Shown here: positions 16,634 to 24,342 of the stretch, piece after piece
How positions within the stretch are numbered: the first letter of the stretch is position 1
Layout of the letters: each line of letters begins with the position of its first letter
Origin: Streptomyces echinoruber
GTDB lineage: Bacteria > Actinomycetota > Actinomycetes > Streptomycetales > Streptomycetaceae
Assembly: GCF_014651135.1 (NCBI RefSeq)
Contig: NZ_BMWH01000007.1
Span: forward strand, 160,116 to 224,115
Length of the DNA stretch: 64,000 bases
Reading direction: 5' to 3'
Notes under the pieces: generated by a model
What the model was told of the DNA's origin: nothing
What the model saw: the letters and a program-made list of their open reading frames with translations, nothing else
Database searches by the model: none
Made by a program: the position numbers and the translations under genes

Positions 16634-16815
16634 GCAACTTGTGCGGGTGCCTGACCTTGGGCCGCTGTGCCTCTCACCTGCACCGATGGTCCGCAGGCGT
16701 CCGTGCTCGTCCGCCGCTGTTCGTCGGCGTTGTCACGCAGTTAGGCACTCACTGCTGCGCCGACGCCGAGGACCAAGGCTTCCCTGGCGCCTCGTGTTAA
16801 CCGCATAGTGCAGGG

Positions 16816-17163
16816 GTGAAACTGGTGATCACCATCCTGACTGTAGCCAGCGGCGTACTGCCGGCACTTGGCGTCTGGCTGCTGTGGCGGCGGATTGGCG
16901 GCCGACGAGATCACCTCAGGCGGAAGCTCCGTAGATACGAAGAGATCATGGGAGATCCTGGACTCTCGGAGGAAGAGCGTAGGAGCAGGCTGAAACGAGA
17001 GGTACCCAGCGAGAGCACCATGGGCGACCTTCTGCACATCCGAGAGCGCATCGAGCTTGTCGGTCTTGAGCAAGCCCCAGAGGTCACAGCTCCCGCCGTC
17101 CTGGCTTCCATCGGCCTGATGTGCGCAACTATCGCGGGTCTGCTGTCTACGTGGTTCGACTGA
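16816..17163 (+). CDS. Small membrane protein, AICE cargo
   Basis: The protein has 115 residues and starts with GTG (VKLVITILTVASGVLPALGV) after CAGGGG. Residues about 3-25 form one membrane helix; a positively charged, coiled cytoplasmic stretch follows (RRDHLRRKLRRYEEIMGDPG), and the end (APAVLASIGLMCATIAGLLS) is a second membrane helix. No family is recognised. It is the first gene inside the left attachment site and is 320 bases upstream of the nuclease gene, in the position where these elements usually hold cargo. A role with the nuclease is only a positional guess. Confidence 0.6.
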   Translation: MKLVITILTVASGVLPALGVWLLWRRIGGRRDHLRRKLRRYEEIMGDPGLSEEERRSRLKREVPSESTMGDLLHIRERIELVGLEQAPEVTAPAVLASIGLMCATIAGLLSTWFD

Positions 17164-17483
17164 CCTCGCCACCGTTCACCGCAGGCCCTGCGACTGTGCC
17201 CCAAGCGCTGTACAGCCACAACTGATCATCGGCGGTCATGACCCGCGGTCGCCTTATCGATCAACGCCCTGACCTGCTGCTGAGCTGTCGACGTTGGTCA
17301 TCGTTGAACGCCCACCCACGGCCCCAAGACGGCCCGGGAGGGCGCTCATGCATGACGCGCTTAGGACCGGCTGCCGCTTGGTCTCCTGAAGATCACTGAC
17401 TGGACTGCATGGGACCTGGTTTACGGGGAGTGATTGAGTGGGTACGGCAGTCCTTATCTTGGCATTCGATCCCGGGGGGGACC
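17164..17483. other. Gene-free stretch of 320 bases inside the AICE
   Basis: I see no plausible gene. A GC-rich hairpin-like segment (CGGCCCCAAGACGGCCCGGGAGGGC, part of 17311-17345) could end transcription of the small membrane protein. The last 80 bases upstream of the nuclease gene are G-rich and presumably hold its promoter and ribosome binding site; no consensus promoter is obvious. Confidence 0.4.
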
Positions 17484-18971
17484 ATGCGAGTTTCGGAGTA
17501 CTACAACCTCAACCGCGGACAGGGGGCCCTTGATTTTGTCGACGTAGACACGGTCATGGATGTCCCTGTCTACATTGACCCAAGCACGATCCGTCACCTC
17601 TCCGATGACTGGGGGAAAGAATGCATTCACATGCTCACGACTTTCTTCGACAGTGTCCTTGACGCCGTACGGCACGGCGATAAGGCGCGAGCCGATTACC
17701 TTCTTGGTAATCTTGGGGAGCCAAACGAAACCCATCTTGGGATTTCTAAGGGAAAGAGCGCTGGGAGGGGGTTTGGTAAGTGGATGCGGGAGGAGTTCGC
17801 CTCTAAATTGGCGCAGAGTCAGGCCGCCAAAACAGGTCTCATTGAAGATCTGGAAGACACGGCCTTCTTTATCGATAAAGTCGACAAAGACATAATATCC
17901 GATGTTACTACTAACATAATTCGTGGCCCGTTGATCACTTATACACGCCAAATGGCCACCGCTGTCGGTATCCCGCTTGAGGAGGGCGTCGATAGCGGGC
18001 CGGTCTGGAATGCTCAGACCTTGGAGTGGGAGAACGGGCTAACCCAGCTGCCTATCGCTGACGGAGAAAAGCTCCTGCTTGTTCCGAAGGTGATCGTACG
18101 CCGAGATCTGCACTTGTCGCGGTCGGAGTACTACCGGAATCATCTTGTGCCGACATTGCAGGCCGAAGAAGAGGCTGATCCTCGCAGTAAATTGGTGCGG
18201 GTCTTGAAGAGTGGCAAGAGGAAGGTCTACAGGAAGGATGTCGAGGTAAAGTACGGATCCACTAAGCCAGACGTGAGGCGAGAGACTCTAGAACGTCCGT
18301 CTGTCTATCGGCACTACAAGGAGGTCAAGGCGCAAATCGCTCCCGACGTGATTTCGCACGCGGAGCTGAGTGAAGCAAGTGGCACTCCAGCGCCGGACTA
18401 TCGAAAGCTTCTTCAGGCTGTAGTAAGTACTCCGGTCGGGAACGCGGAAGCGAACAACTATCACGCTCGCGTCGAGGCGTTGCTCACAGCCCTGTTCTAT
18501 CCGTCGCTCATCATGCCGGAAATGGAGCATGAGATTCATGAGGGGCGAAAAAGGGTTGATATCACCTACACCAACAACGCGAAGGATGGGTTCTTCGCCT
18601 TCCTGACGCGACACAAAATTCCCGCCCAATATGTCTTCGTGGAGTGCAAGAACTATGGGCGAGAGGTGGGGAATCCGGAACTCGATCAAATCTCATCTCG
18701 ATTCTCTCCTCTGAGAGGGCGATTTGGGATTCTGGCCTGTCGGTCTTTCGAGGATAAGGAGCGGTTCCTGAAGAGGTGTCGTGATACAGCCCTCGATCAT
18801 CGCGGGTTCGTCGTCGCGCTCGACGACGAGGACATGTCGAAACTCGTTGATGACGTGGTGGCGGCACTCAACTGGGTGCCCCCTTTTCCGCCGCCTGACG
18901 AGCCAGTTATCCCCCCTCGCGTAGAGACCTATCCTCTTTTGCATGAGCGCTTGAAGCTCCTGGTCAGCTGA
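17484..18971 (+). CDS. PD-(D/E)XK nuclease, AICE cargo and candidate defence protein
   Basis: The protein has 495 residues from the ATG at 17484 (MRVSEYYNLNRGQGALDFVD), preceded by a G-rich ribosome binding site; the frame is open 75 bases further. The C-terminal quarter holds a restriction-type nuclease core: Glu348/Glu350 in PEMEHEIHEG, Asp359 in RVDITY, and Glu387-Cys-Lys389 in YVFVECKNYG. The first 300 residues form a conserved-looking domain with motifs FVDVDTVMDVPVYIDPSTIR and EPNETHLGISKGKSAGRGFG; I recognise no name for it. Base composition is clearly more AT-rich than neighbouring genes, with codons such as TTA and ATA that are rare in Streptomyces, pointing to recent transfer. No methyltransferase lies nearby, so it is not a classical R-M pair. 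Confidence 0.75.
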   Translation: MRVSEYYNLNRGQGALDFVDVDTVMDVPVYIDPSTIRHLSDDWGKECIHMLTTFFDSVLDAVRHGDKARADYLLGNLGEPNETHLGISKGKSAGRGFGKWMREEFASKLAQSQAAKTGLIEDLEDTAFFIDKVDKDIISDVTTNIIRGPLITYTRQMATAVGIPLEEGVDSGPVWNAQTLEWENGLTQLPIADGEKLLLVPKVIVRRDLHLSRSEYYRNHLVPTLQAEEEADPRSKLVRVLKSGKRKVYRKDVEVKYGSTKPDVRRETLERPSVYRHYKEVKAQIAPDVISHAELSEASGTPAPDYRKLLQAVVSTPVGNAEANNYHARVEALLTALFYPSLIMPEMEHEIHEGRKRVDITYTNNAKDGFFAFLTRHKIPAQYVFVECKNYGREVGNPELDQISSRFSPLRGRFGILACRSFEDKERFLKRCRDTALDHRGFVVALDDEDMSKLVDDVVAALNWVPPFPPPDEPVIPPRVETYPLLHERLKLLVS

Positions 18972-19020
18972 TGGCTGCAGATTGGCACCAGGTCGGTGGA
19001 GCGGCTTTGGGCTGGAGCTG

Positions 19021-19132
19021 ATTTGGCGCGAGTGATCATGGCCCATTACGCTGGCCCGCGGATCGGGCAGGTTTGTGAGCCTGCCCGTTAGTGCCCGATC
19101 TTGGGCCATGATCTGCGAGGCTCGCGCCAAAT
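19021..19132. repeat. Nested inverted repeat of 112 bases
   Basis: The outer arms ATTTGGCGCG (19021) and CGCGCCAAAT (ending 19132) match perfectly. Inside them GATCATGGCCCA pairs with TGGGCCATGATC, then GATCGGGCA with TGCCCGATC, and a central hairpin CGGGCAGG/CCTGCCCG closes the structure. The layers are separated by short mismatches. It lies just after the nuclease gene and could end its transcription, or be a cis-acting replication or transfer site of the element. The following 250 bases to 19388 hold no gene I can support, only GC-rich palindromic sequence around 19245-19290. Confidence 0.6.
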
Positions 19133-19388
19133 TGGCTGCCTAAAGCCGTGGAGCCGACCGGCCTCAGCCACAGAGGGTTTTTCTACCTTCGTCCGCATGC
19201 ACACAGCGCGCCGCCGGGCGCGGCCAGCCGGGGCGCAGACAGGAGGCAGGCCGCGCCGCAGAGGCGGCGCGCGCCCGCGCCGTGCGCGGGCCTTGATGAA
19301 CGTAGGGAAAGTTTTACCGCACCTATGATCGGCAACCGCCCGATCGTGGCCTGTCGGCTCGCTGCTCGACTCGGCTACCGTTCCATCC

Positions 19389-19949
19389 ATGCCTTCTGCA
19401 CTGGACACGCCCCAGGGAGCGGCCCAACTCGCTGAGTCCCTGCTTCCTCCGCTCGGGAACCGCTGGCTGCACACCCAGGCCGTGGCCGCTCGGGCTCGCG
19501 AGGCTGCCGCGGCTGTGCCGGAGGCGGACCGGGATCTCCTCGTCGCTGCCGCGTGGCTGCATGACATCGGCTACGCACCCGAGCTGCGTGACACCGGGTT
19601 CCATCCGCTCGACGGGGCTCGCCACCTCGAATCGCTGGGCGCGCCGGCGCGCCTGGTGCGGCTGGTTGCCCACCACTCCGGGGCCGTGTACGAGGCGGAA
19701 CAGCGCGGGCTGTCGGCGGAGCTGGCCGTCTACGAGCGGGAAGACTCCCCGGTCCTCGATGCCCTGATCTTCGCGGACATGACGACCGGCCCCGCCGGGC
19801 AGTCTTTCGACTTCGACACCCGGATCGACGAAATCCTGGTCCGCTACGAGCCGGGCAGTGTGGTTCACAACGCGATCAGCAAGGCGCGGCCGTACCTCAA
19901 AGGCGCGGTTGAGCGGGCTCTCGGCCGCATGGCCCATCAGCCGATGTAG
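19389..19949 (+). CDS. HD-domain phosphohydrolase-like protein
   Basis: The protein has 186 residues and starts with ATG at 19389. The HD motif is in AAWLHDIGYAPELRDTG at about residues 54-70, with an upstream His in NRWLHTQAVAARARE and a later VAHHSGAVYEAE, which together supply the metal-binding His/Asp set. Such proteins hydrolyse phosphate esters, often nucleotides. HD and Nudix genes are frequent companions of the pSAM2-type regulatory region. Its last 13 bases overlap, tail to tail, with the Nudix gene on the other strand. The substrate is unknown. Confidence 0.8.
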   Translation: MPSALDTPQGAAQLAESLLPPLGNRWLHTQAVAARAREAAAAVPEADRDLLVAAAWLHDIGYAPELRDTGFHPLDGARHLESLGAPARLVRLVAHHSGAVYEAEQRGLSAELAVYEREDSPVLDALIFADMTTGPAGQSFDFDTRIDEILVRYEPGSVVHNAISKARPYLKGAVERALGRMAHQPM

Positions 19950-20407
19950 GGCTCCGAGCGGTCGGCCAGGCCGTGGTCGATCCGCATGCGCATCGACGGG
20001 TGGATGTTCAGCTCGTCCAGCTTGCTCGGGTCGACGAAGGCGACTTCCTTGCTCTCGCTGCTCGTCCGCAGCCGGCCGCCGGTGATGCGGGCGTGGAAGC
20101 AGATGGAGAACTGCTGGCGGACTTCGCCGTCGTCGTACGCCATGACGTGCCCGGGGTTGGTGTAGATGCCGACGAGGCCGGTCACCTCCACGTCGAAGCC
20201 TGTCTCTTCCTTCGTCTCGCGTACGGCTGCGTCGGGGGCCGACTCGCCCAGGTCGACGCCGCCACCGGGCAGGGCCCAGAGGTCGTTGTCGGTCTTGTGG
20301 ATCAACAGGACCTCTCCGGCCTCGTTGCGAGCGACGACGGTCACGGAGGGGACGAGGCTGTTCGCCTTCGGGGCGTTCGGATCGTTGAAGTAGTCGACAC
20401 GGGCCAT
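19937..20407 (-). CDS. Nudix hydrolase (Pra-like)
   Basis: The protein has 156 residues from the ATG at 20407 (MARVDYFNDPNAPKANSLVP). It contains a complete Nudix box, GGVDLGESAPDAAVRETKEE followed by TGF, at about residues 55-77, matching GX5EX7REUXEEXGU. Nudix enzymes cleave nucleoside diphosphates linked to another group. In pSAM2, the activator Pra is a Nudix-type protein controlling replication and transfer, and the position here (regulatory region between cargo and transfer genes) fits such a role, although the equivalence is inferred. It converges on the HD gene with a 13-base overlap. Confidence 0.82.
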   Translation of the reverse strand: MARVDYFNDPNAPKANSLVPSVTVVARNEAGEVLLIHKTDNDLWALPGGGVDLGESAPDAAVRETKEETGFDVEVTGLVGIYTNPGHVMAYDDGEVRQQFSICFHARITGGRLRTSSESKEVAFVDPSKLDELNIHPSMRMRIDHGLADRSEPYIG

Positions 20408-20435
20408 GTGTTCAGCGTTGCACGTCCGAGCCGTG

Positions 20436-21167
20436 CTATGCCGCCCGGCCCCGCTCCCATGCGTAGTCGAAGCTCCGCATGTAGTGCCGGAAGGTGCGGG
20501 CTCCGGGGAGGTACCGGAAGTGCAGCACCGGGTTCTGCCCGGCGGGGGCTCCAAGGACGTGCGGATTCACCAGAACGTCCTCGTCGAACCGGTAGATCGA
20601 GTTGTAGAGGATCGTGTCGTGCAGCCGGACCTCGACGCCGGGCGTCGACATGGCGGGCTCCAGGTAGCGGCGGGTTATCCGGGCACGTGCGGCCAGATCG
20701 TCGCCGATGCCCTCCTCCTCGCCGCGCCGACGGACCGCCTCGGAGTCGGGGTCACCGAGCAGGATGCGGACCTGGGCGCCGGCCTTCGCCTTCTCGGCGA
20801 GCTGGTCGGGCAGGTCCGGGTGATTGTCGAAGAGGAACAGCCCCGCGTAGACGAGGATGTCGACCTGGTCCGTCGCCTTCTCGAACAGGGACGTCCAGAG
20901 CGGGGCGGGCACCGCGCCCCGGTGCGGGTAGTACGTGATCAGCTCGGACGCGCTGGCCTTCTCCGCCTGCTTCTCCACTGACGGCCAGAGATAGACCTCG
21001 TCGACTCCGAGGAAGCTCGCCGCCTTCCAGCGGTGCCCGCGGTGCGGCGTCCGGCCGGTGGTGATCCACCGTTCGACGCTCTTGGGGTCCACCCCGACGT
21101 GCTCCGCGACGGACTGGATCGTCTCGCCCTTCGCTGAAATCGCCGCGCGCAGACGCTCGTTCGCCAT
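20436..21167 (-). CDS. XRE-type regulator with phospholipase D-like C-terminal domain
   Basis: The protein has 243 residues from the ATG at 21167 (MANERLRAAISAKGETIQSV) with GAAGGG upstream. Residues 1-60 are a helix-turn-helix of the XRE class (SVAEHVGVDPKSVERWITTG). The C-terminal 150 residues (VDILVYAGLFLFDNHPDLPD, VRILLGDPDSEAVRRRGEEE, ILYNSIYRFDEDVLVNPHVL) resemble the PLD-fold domains seen in other Streptomyces HTH proteins but lack a full HxKxxxxD motif, so catalysis is doubtful. It is read away from the transfer operon and is the likely repressor of that operon; the shared upstream region has a clear inverted repeat. Confidence 0.78.
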   Translation of the reverse strand: MANERLRAAISAKGETIQSVAEHVGVDPKSVERWITTGRTPHRGHRWKAASFLGVDEVYLWPSVEKQAEKASASELITYYPHRGAVPAPLWTSLFEKATDQVDILVYAGLFLFDNHPDLPDQLAEKAKAGAQVRILLGDPDSEAVRRRGEEEGIGDDLAARARITRRYLEPAMSTPGVEVRLHDTILYNSIYRFDEDVLVNPHVLGAPAGQNPVLHFRYLPGARTFRHYMRSFDYAWERGRAA

Positions 21168-21193
21168 GACGTGCCCTTCACTAGGACCGCTGG

Positions 21194-21231
21194 GGACGTT
21201 TTGACGGTACATCAGACGTCCCTAAACGTCC
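21194..21231. promoter_or_regulatory. Candidate operator and promoter between regulator and transfer operon
   Basis: GGACGTTT (21194-21201) and AAACGTCC (21224-21231) form an inverted repeat with 22 bases between. A TTGACG at 21201-21206 and TAAACG at 21223-21228 could be -35 and -10 boxes spaced by 16 bases, reading toward the transfer operon. The half-sites overlap both boxes, so bound regulator would block polymerase. A third related half-site, GACGTCCC, lies inside. Confidence 0.45.
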
Positions 21232-21324
21232 ATGCGGACGGTGATGTGTCCACCCCCTCTCACGGTCTCCTGAGATCACCGACGGGATGTCGGTCAACAA
21301 CTCACCCACTCAGGAGACAAGACG

Positions 21325-21681
21325 ATGCGTCAGATTCCTGTGGACACCTCCGGCGCCACCGTGATGGTTGCCCGGCCCCCGCAGCCGAAGATCCGTGACC
21401 GCCGTACCGGCGAGATCGCCACGGACCCCGAGACCGGCGCCTCGATGATGACCGTCGACGTGATGTTCGCCGCGAACGGCGAGGTCGAGATCCTTTCCGT
21501 CGCCGTCCCCGAGCCGGGCATCTCCGGTGAGCTGGCCATGGGGACCCCGGTGGCGCTGACCGGTCTGATCGCGCGGCCATGGGAGAACGAGTTCAACGGA
21601 CAGCGCCGGCACGGCATCAGCTTCCGCGCGATCGCCGTCACGCCCATCGTCGACAGCACCGCACAGCCGAAGGCGGCCTGA
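21325..21681 (+). CDS. SCO3933-like AICE regulatory protein
   Basis: The protein has 118 residues, starting MRQIPVDTSGATVMVARPPQ. It resembles the small protein that precedes the FtsK-like transfer gene in many Streptomyces integrative elements (annotated in databases as SCO3933 family regulatory protein). The sequence is beta-rich (VDVMFAANGEVEILSVAVPE, LAMGTPVALTGLIARPWENE), compatible with an OB-like fold, so single-stranded DNA binding is conceivable. It has no HTH. It is the first gene of the rightward transfer-replication operon and ends two bases before the transfer ATPase gene. Confidence 0.72.
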   Translation: MRQIPVDTSGATVMVARPPQPKIRDRRTGEIATDPETGASMMTVDVMFAANGEVEILSVAVPEPGISGELAMGTPVALTGLIARPWENEFNGQRRHGISFRAIAVTPIVDSTAQPKAA

Positions 21682-21683
21682 CC

Positions 21684-23039
21684 GTGACCGGCTTCACCGT
21701 CGCGCTGCTGCTGGTCGCCGTCACCGCTGGTCTTCTGCGGTGGCGGCGCCCCGCCTGGTACTGGCTGACCTTCGGGGTCACCCTCGCCGTGCTGCGGGTC
21801 GCCGTCCGCTACCGCTCGGTGATGGACGCCTGCGGGCTGACGGTCCCGCCGTCCCGCTGGCGGCTGGCCCTGGCACGGGCCGCGAACCGACCCGTCCCCG
21901 GCCCGCGGGCTCCGCGCATCCTGCGGTTGCGCCCTACCCGCACCGGCCTGGTCCTGCGGCTTGGCCTGCGGCCCGGACAGGACGCCTTCGACGTGGCAGC
22001 CTCGTGCGACCGCCTGCGGCACTCCTTCGGCATGTACGGCGTGACCTCGCGTGAGCTGCGCTCGGGCGTCGTCGAGCTGCGAATGACCGGCTACGACGTA
22101 CTCAAGCGGGTGCAGATGCCGGCCAAGCTGGAGCGCACACCGACGCGCGTTCCCGTCGCCCTGCGGGAGGACGGCGCGGTGCACTACCGCGACTACCGCA
22201 CCGTCCCGCACGCGCTGACCCTGGGCGCGACGAAGTCAGGCAAGTCCGTCTACCAGCGCAACCTGGTCACCGAGCTGGCCGCCCAGCCGGTCGCCCTGGT
22301 CGGTATCGACTGCAAGCAGGGCGTCGAGCTGTACCCGCTGGCCCGCCGCTTCTCCGCCCTGGCGGACAACGCGGACACCGCCGCCGAACTCCTCGACGCC
22401 CTGGTGTCCCGCATGGAGGCCGTCTACCAGCTCATCCGCGCCGAGCAGCGCATCACCGCCGACGTGCCGGACGCGGAGATCGCCGCCGACATCTGGGACC
22501 TGCCCGAGCACCTGCGCCCGGTCCCGATCGTGCTCCTCGTCGACGAGGTCGCCGAACTCGCCCTGTTCAACACCAGGGAAGAGGAGAAGCGCCGGGACCG
22601 GATCATCACCGCTCTCGCGCGTCTCGCCCAGCTCGGCCGCGCCGCCGGCATCTACCTGGAGATCTGCGGGCAGCGCTTCGGCTCCGAACTCGGCAAGGGC
22701 ATCACCATGCTCCGCGCCCAGCTCACCGGCCGCACCGCCCACCGCGTCAACGACGAATCCAGCGCGAACATGGCCTTCGGCGACATCGCCCCGGACGCCG
22801 TCCTCGCCGCCATCCAGATATCACCCGACACCCCCGGCGTCGCCGTGGCCGGTGACTCCACCGGCGGGTGGTCCCGCATCCGTGCCCCGCACACCTCGCT
22901 GCGCAAGGCCGTCGACGCCTGCAACCGGCACGCCGAGCTGACCCCGGAACTGCCCGAACTCGCGGCCTTCCGGCCGGTCCTGCCGTCCTTGGCCCCGGTC
23001 CCCGAACCAGCCACCGAAACCGCCCCCGCCGTGGCCTGA
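21684..23039 (+). CDS. traB: FtsK/SpoIIIE-type DNA transfer ATPase (TraB/TraSA-like)
   Basis: The protein has 451 residues from the GTG at 21684; the frame is open upstream but overlaps the preceding gene. The N-terminus has one or two membrane helices (FTVALLLVAVTAGLLRW, YWLTFGVTLAVL). The motor domain has Walker A GATKSGKS at residues 181-188 and Walker B PIVLLVDEVAELALF. Such proteins assemble a hexameric pore that moves double-stranded element DNA from mycelium to mycelium, the only essential conjugation protein of AICEs. It acts at the membrane on the element's own clt site. All motifs are intact, suggesting the element can still transfer. Confidence 0.9.
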   Translation: MTGFTVALLLVAVTAGLLRWRRPAWYWLTFGVTLAVLRVAVRYRSVMDACGLTVPPSRWRLALARAANRPVPGPRAPRILRLRPTRTGLVLRLGLRPGQDAFDVAASCDRLRHSFGMYGVTSRELRSGVVELRMTGYDVLKRVQMPAKLERTPTRVPVALREDGAVHYRDYRTVPHALTLGATKSGKSVYQRNLVTELAAQPVALVGIDCKQGVELYPLARRFSALADNADTAAELLDALVSRMEAVYQLIRAEQRITADVPDAEIAADIWDLPEHLRPVPIVLLVDEVAELALFNTREEEKRRDRIITALARLAQLGRAAGIYLEICGQRFGSELGKGITMLRAQLTGRTAHRVNDESSANMAFGDIAPDAVLAAIQISPDTPGVAVAGDSTGGWSRIRAPHTSLRKAVDACNRHAELTPELPELAAFRPVLPSLAPVPEPATETAPAVA

Positions 23040-23063
23040 CCCAGACCAGAAAGGAGACCGACG

Positions 23064-23756
23064 ATGCGTGCCGCACTCCGGGTCGACGCCGTGCTCGTAC
23101 AGGCCGTGATCGCCGGTGCCCTGTCCTTCGCCCACCTGCATGACCTGGCCGCCGCTGCCGGACAGGACGGGTGGAAGGCGTGGGCCTACCCGATCAGCGT
23201 CGACCTGCTCCTCGTCGCCGCCTGGCGACGGCTGCGGGCGCTGCGTCCGTCCGGCCAACCGGTCAGGGCCGCGTGGTTCTGGTTCGCCGTCGCGCTGGCC
23301 GCGTCCCTCGGCGCGAACGTCGCTACCGCCGGCCTTCTCGACCTCGGCTCCGTACCCGCCTGGCTGCGCATCCTCGTCGCCGGGTGGCCCGCCCTCGCCT
23401 TCCTCGGCGGCACCCTCCTCGTCCACCTCCCCGCTCAGGCGGAGGAACCGCAGGAAACCGCGGCTGCCGAACCGGCTGAGGCGGCCGACCCCGAGCACGA
23501 TCCCGCTGCCGACCCGGAACCCGAACCCGCGTCCGAGCCGGAGCCGGAAGCGGTCAAAGCTCCGGAACCTGCCCAAGCGCTGCCCGTGTCCCCGCCCGCT
23601 TCCATCCCGGTTCCGGCCGCGCTGGTCGACCACGCCCGCAAGGTCGCTGCCGACCACCGCACCCGCACCGGATCACCGATCGACACCGACACGCTGCGCG
23701 TCCGCCTCGGCGTGCCGCCCCAGCTCGCCGACGCCATCGCCGCCCAACTCGCCTGA
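23064..23756 (+). CDS. DUF2637 membrane protein (spread protein-like)
   Basis: The protein has 230 residues with AAGGAG upstream. Residues about 5-125 contain four membrane helices (AVLVQAVIAGALSFAHLHDL, WFWFAVALAASLGANVATAG, LRILVAGWPALAFLGGTLLV), as in DUF2637 proteins of plasmids and AICEs. The middle is a Glu/Pro/Ala repeat (DPEPEPASEPEPEAVKAPEP), and the C-terminal 50 residues resemble a small DNA-binding helix bundle (VAADHRTRTGSPIDTDTLRV). It follows the transfer ATPase by 24 bases. These proteins are thought to assist spreading of the element within the recipient mycelium. Confidence 0.78.
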   Translation: MRAALRVDAVLVQAVIAGALSFAHLHDLAAAAGQDGWKAWAYPISVDLLLVAAWRRLRALRPSGQPVRAAWFWFAVALAASLGANVATAGLLDLGSVPAWLRILVAGWPALAFLGGTLLVHLPAQAEEPQETAAAEPAEAADPEHDPAADPEPEPASEPEPEAVKAPEPAQALPVSPPASIPVPAALVDHARKVAADHRTRTGSPIDTDTLRVRLGVPPQLADAIAAQLA

Positions 23757-23776
23757 CGCGGAAGGAAACCGTCGCC

Positions 23777-23971
23777 ATGACGCGTGACCCGGCCGACCTG
23801 ACCGCCGCCGACTACCTCGACGGCGCCCGCGAGATGGCCGCCGCCCACCGGCCCTACCTCGCCCACCTGCTCGCCGAGGAAGCCGCCCGGCGCACCTCCG
23901 ATGCGGCCACCGCCGCCGCCATCCGCGCCCGCTTCCCCGACCCGGCCACGACCCGACAGGAGACCGACTGA
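23777..23971 (+). CDS. Small conserved AICE protein
   Basis: The protein has 64 residues, starting MTRDPADLTAADYLDGAREM after GGAAGGAAAC. It is helical and Ala/Arg/Asp-rich without membrane segments. It lies in the usual cluster of small transfer and spread genes, 20 bases after the DUF2637 gene and one base before the next start. I know no function for it. Confidence 0.65.
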   Translation: MTRDPADLTAADYLDGAREMAAAHRPYLAHLLAEEAARRTSDAATAAAIRARFPDPATTRQETD

Positions 23972-23972
23972 C

Positions 23973-24164
23973 ATGCCCGCCCGCGACTTCTTCCACTCCG
24001 TGATGCGGATCGGCCCGGTGCAGATCGGCACCCACCGCGACCGCCACGGCCAGACCAAGCACGCCGCGGTGTGCACCAACGACGGCTGCGGCTGGTCCGC
24101 CGACTACTCCAGCACCTCCGCCGCCCAGCTCGCCGCCCGCACCCACCGCTGCAAGGTCCGCTAG
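23973..24164 (+). CDS. Mobile element transfer protein (SpdA-like)
   Basis: The protein has 63 residues, starting MPARDFFHSVMRIGPVQIGT. It contains VCTNDGCGWSAD and a terminal HRC, which give a possible Cys/His zinc site. Proteins of this size and sequence lie in the spread-gene cluster of pSAM2-type elements and are annotated as mobile element transfer proteins. It is preceded by GACAGGAGACC and separated from its neighbour by a single base, so it is clearly part of the operon. Confidence 0.72.
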   Translation: MPARDFFHSVMRIGPVQIGTHRDRHGQTKHAAVCTNDGCGWSADYSSTSAAQLAARTHRCKVR

Positions 24165-24174
24165 GAGGCCACCC

Positions 24175-24330
24175 ATGCAGGTCCCGCTCTGGCTCGCCCT
24201 GCTCGTCGTCGGCTACCTCGGCGTCAAGCTCATCCGCCCGCCCGCCTGGCTCATCGCCGTCCTGCTGCTCGGCGGCTTCCTCCTCGCCGACAGCGTCCTG
24301 GCCCCCGCCATCGACAGCCTCCTCAAGTAA
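24175..24330 (+). CDS. Tiny two-helix membrane protein in the spread cluster
   Basis: The protein has 51 residues: MQVPLWLALLVVGYLGVKLI, then PPAWLIAVLLLGGFLLADSV and a short tail. It is almost wholly hydrophobic, with two membrane helices. The start at 24175 is supported by CTAGGAGG eight bases upstream. It lies between the SpdA-like and SpdD-like genes, where these elements carry short membrane proteins acting in intramycelial spread. Confidence 0.68.
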   Translation: MQVPLWLALLVVGYLGVKLIRPPAWLIAVLLLGGFLLADSVLAPAIDSLLK

Positions 24331-24342
24331 GGGAGTCCGCTG

